From the NCBI GenBank assembly GCA_030835925.1, contig JAURQW010000024.1, positions 1 to 51,161 on the forward strand: a stretch of 51,161 nucleotides of DNA, read 5' to 3'. Within the stretch, counting starts at the first letter, position 1. Every line of letters begins with the position of its first letter. The translations under genes were made by a program, and so were the position numbers. Source of the stretch: Gammaproteobacteria bacterium. GTDB taxonomy: Bacteria; Pseudomonadota; Gammaproteobacteria; GCA-002705445; GCA-002716945. Below are positions 48,587-51,161 of the stretch, one piece after another. The notes below the pieces were generated by a model, which saw nothing but the letters and a program-made list of their open reading frames with translations, did not search any database and was not told where the DNA came from.

Positions 48587-50503
48587 ATGAGCGATATAAT
48601 AAAAAATTTAGTGATTTGGACAGTGATAGCAGTTGTTATCATGTCTCTGTTTAGTGGTATTAGTGGAAGGAATAATGCTGCAGATGAATATAATTATTCT
48701 GAATTTATGCAACAAGTCCAAACTAGCCAGGTTGAAGAAGTAACTATATCGGGCATAGAAATTGCCGGAACTCTAAAGTCAGGACAATCGTTCATTACAT
48801 ATAGCCCTGAAACAGATAATTCTGCCCTAGTAGGGGAATTGCTAAATAGTAAAGTAAAAATATCAGGACAAGCACCAGAAAAACAATCATTTCTCGCTCA
48901 AATATTTATACATTGGTTCCCATTCTTATTGTTGATAGGTGTATGGATATTCTTTATGAGACAAATGCAAGGCGGAGCTGGCGGAGGCCGTGGAGCGATG
49001 TCATTTGGTAAAAGTAAAGCCAAGCTTATGAATGAAGACCAAGTCAAAGTTACATTTAAAGATGTTGCTGGTGTTGAAGAAGCAAAAGAAGAGGTAAAAG
49101 AATTAGTTGATTTTCTAAAGGACCCAGGTAAATTTCAGAATTTAGGTGGTCAAATACCACGCGGTGTTCTTATGAATGGTTCTCCAGGCACAGGTAAAAC
49201 ACTTCTGGCTCGTGCTATAGCTGGTGAAGCTAAAGTGCCTTTCTTTACTATATCAGGATCAGATTTTGTAGAAATGTTTGTAGGTGTTGGTGCATCAAGA
49301 GTGAGAGACATGTTTGAGCAAGCTAAAAAGCATGCTCCATGTATCATATTCATTGATGAGATTGATGCTGTCGGTAGACATAGAGGTGCTGGCGTTGGAG
49401 GCGGACATGATGAAAGAGAGCAAACTTTAAACCAGTTATTAGTTGAGATGGATGGTTTTGAAGGAAATGAGGGCGTTATAGTTATAGCGGCAACAAATAG
49501 ACCAGATGTACTTGACCCTGCATTATTAAGACCAGGAAGGTTTGATAGACAGGTAACTGTCCCATTGCCTGACATAAGAGGAAGAGAGCAAATATTAAAA
49601 GTTCATATGAAGAAGACGCCTATTTCTAATGACGTCAAGCCCAAACTACTTGCTAGGGGAACACCAGGTTTTTCTGGTGCAGATCTAGCAAACTTAGTCA
49701 ATGAAGCAGCTTTGTTTGCTGCTCGAGCTAGCAAAAAAATTGTTGATATGAGTGATTTTGAAAAAGCTAAAGATAAAATACTAATGGGCGGTGAACGAAA
49801 ATCTATGGTCATGAACGATGATGAAAGAAAGTTAACCGCTTACCATGAAGCTGGTCATGCCATAGTGGGCAGACTAGTTCCAGATCATGATCCTGTTTAT
49901 AAAGTTAGTATAATACCTAGAGGAAGAGCTCTTGGGGTCACTATGTTTCTACCAGAAGAAGATAGGTACAGTAACAGCAGACAACGAATTAATAGTATGA
50001 TTGCTGCATTATTTGGTGGAAGAGTTGCTGAAGAAGAAATCTTTGGAGATGAGGCTGTTACCACTGGTGCATCTAATGATATCGAGAGAGCTACTGCACT
50101 TGCAAGAAGCATGGTTACCAAGTGGGGTCTATCCAATAAAATGGGACCACTAGCATATGCTGAAGAGGAGAATGAAGTGTTTCTTGGAAAATCATCTGGT
50201 CAACAACAGAAAAGTGTATCAGATGAAACAGCTAGAACAATTGATACAGAGATTAGAAAGATTATTGATACTCAATATTCTCGTGCTACAAAATTAATCA
50301 AAGATAACATGGATAAAATGCATCTTATGGCCGACGCATTGATGAAATATGAAACTATTGATAGTAGTCAGATTGATGAGATAATGGATGGCAAAACCCC
50401 ATCCGCTCCTGAAAGTTGGTCTGATGATGATGACAGCTCTAATACTAGTGGTGGAGTTACTTCTGGATCTAAAGAAAGTCCTGCTACAACCCCAGCATCT
50501 TAA
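48587..50503 (+). CDS. ftsH: ATP-dependent zinc metalloprotease FtsH
   Basis: 638 aa; [69 protein letters not shown]. Confidence 0.97.
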   Translation: MSDIIKNLVIWTVIAVVIMSLFSGISGRNNAADEYNYSEFMQQVQTSQVEEVTISGIEIAGTLKSGQSFITYSPETDNSALVGELLNSKVKISGQAPEKQSFLAQIFIHWFPFLLLIGVWIFFMRQMQGGAGGGRGAMSFGKSKAKLMNEDQVKVTFKDVAGVEEAKEEVKELVDFLKDPGKFQNLGGQIPRGVLMNGSPGTGKTLLARAIAGEAKVPFFTISGSDFVEMFVGVGASRVRDMFEQAKKHAPCIIFIDEIDAVGRHRGAGVGGGHDEREQTLNQLLVEMDGFEGNEGVIVIAATNRPDVLDPALLRPGRFDRQVTVPLPDIRGREQILKVHMKKTPISNDVKPKLLARGTPGFSGADLANLVNEAALFAARASKKIVDMSDFEKAKDKILMGGERKSMVMNDDERKLTAYHEAGHAIVGRLVPDHDPVYKVSIIPRGRALGVTMFLPEEDRYSNSRQRINSMIAALFGGRVAEEEIFGDEAVTTGASNDIERATALARSMVTKWGLSNKMGPLAYAEEENEVFLGKSSGQQQKSVSDETARTIDTEIRKIIDTQYSRATKLIKDNMDKMHLMADALMKYETIDSSQIDEIMDGKTPSAPESWSDDDDSSNTSGGVTSGSKESPATTPAS

Positions 50504-50524
50504 ATTTAAAAAACATCTAAATAC

Positions 50525-50560
50525 AAAGAAAGCATAAGAATAAACTTATGCTTTCTTTTT
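50525..50560 (+). terminator. Rho-independent terminator after ftsH
   Basis: AAAGAAAGCATAAG-AATAAA-CTTATGCTTTCTTT, perfect 14-bp stem followed by T's. Confidence 0.9.
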
Positions 50561-50589
50561 ATTTAATAACAATTAAACTATTTAGTAAT

Positions 50590-51161
50590 ATGCATTGGAA
50601 TAAAAAGTTTAATTATCCGAACAGTAATCGCGTCATAGTAGATGGATCTAGATATTATAATATTAATGATATAAAACTACCTTCAGTAACAGAGATACTC
50701 AAAGCAACAGAGTCTGAAGAAAAAAAGAGCTCATTATTAAAATGGAGACAAAGAGTAGGAAATGAAGAAGCTGATAGAATAATGAAAACATCATCTTCTA
50801 GAGGTACTAAAATGCATAAGTACATAGAAGAGTATTTGATTGGACAATCTAATATAGATTTATCTTATGAGACAAATGACGCGCAACTTATGTCTACTAA
50901 AATAATCAATGAGGGACTTTGTAATTTAGATGAATTATGGGGTGCTGAAGTAACACTATCTTTCCCTGGATTATATGCTGGCACAGCAGATGCATGTGGC
51001 CTATATAATGGAAAAGAAAGTATATTAGATTTTAAACAATCAAATAAACCAAAAAAAAGAGAGTGGATAGAAGATTATTTTTTGCAAATTGCTGCATATG
51101 GTCTAGCCCATAATAAAGTATATTCCACGAATGTATCTCAAGGAGTTATTTTAGTTTGCAC
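50590..51161 (+). CDS. PD-(D/E)XK exonuclease, phage/MGME1-like (truncated by window end)
   Basis: Open frame MHWNKKFNYPNSNRVIVDGSRYYNINDIKLPSVTEILKATES..LLKWRQRVGNEEADRIMKTSSSRGTKMHKYIEEYL..GLYAGTADACG..ESILDFKQSNK..EDYFLQIAAYGLAHN; D, DxK and QxxxY nuclease motifs in order. Missing from the ORF list because it runs off the window. Confidence 0.7.
   Translation, partial: MHWNKKFNYPNSNRVIVDGSRYYNINDIKLPSVTEILKATESEEKKSSLLKWRQRVGNEEADRIMKTSSSRGTKMHKYIEEYLIGQSNIDLSYETNDAQLMSTKIINEGLCNLDELWGAEVTLSFPGLYAGTADACGLYNGKESILDFKQSNKPKKREWIEDYFLQIAAYGLAHNKVYSTNVSQGVILVC

Noticed and set aside
49150-50136. Minus-strand ORFs opposite ftsH (141, 69, 79 aa)
   Set aside because: Antisense shadows of ftsH; no recognisable product.
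1-51161. CRISPR array, prophage, IS element or toxin-antitoxin system
   Set aside because: No regularly spaced repeats, transposase/integrase, cas or toxin-like ORFs seen; the only phage-like signal is the partial exonuclease at the right edge.

Overview
AT-rich, densely packed chromosomal segment that looks like a gammaproteobacterium (probably a small-genome marine lineage; the taxonomy is inferred from gene content and order only). I found no rRNA, complete tRNA, CRISPR array, integrase or IS element. Nearly all of it is recognisable housekeeping sequence: malyl-CoA lyase C-terminus plus mtkAB, tatD-queH, ampE/ampD, rnd-ilvD, msrB-mpl, pmtA-like, grxD, an asparagine-synthase-family amidotransferase, a porin, argD-argF, a regulatory PTS block (ptsI, HPr, EIIA-Man, rapZ, ptsN, rpoN), lptB-lptC-kdsC-kdsD-yrbG, mlaA/mlaC/MMPL exporter, murA-hisG-aroF-hisD, a DegS/AlgW-type protease, petABC-sspA, gmhA/rsmI, carAB, an SDF symporter, tpx, rlmE-ftsH, and a partial phage/MGME1-like exonuclease at the right edge. 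The best leads are departures from the usual gammaproteobacterial order. (i) An MMPL/RND-type exporter with mlaA and mlaC sits where mlaFEDB normally lies between murA and yrbG. (ii) lptA is missing, while LptC carries a C-terminal extension reminiscent of LptA. (iii) yrbG is split by an apparent single-base deletion. (iv) A doubly damaged secreted-protein gene lies between sspA and gmhA, where sspB is expected. (v) A serine-cycle-type mcl-mtkA-mtkB module is present. (vi) The NAGGN-type amidotransferase has no neighbouring partner genes. (vii) A DAHP synthase gene is inserted between hisG and hisD. Gene-order comparisons are from memory of E. coli and P. aeruginosa and should be checked.
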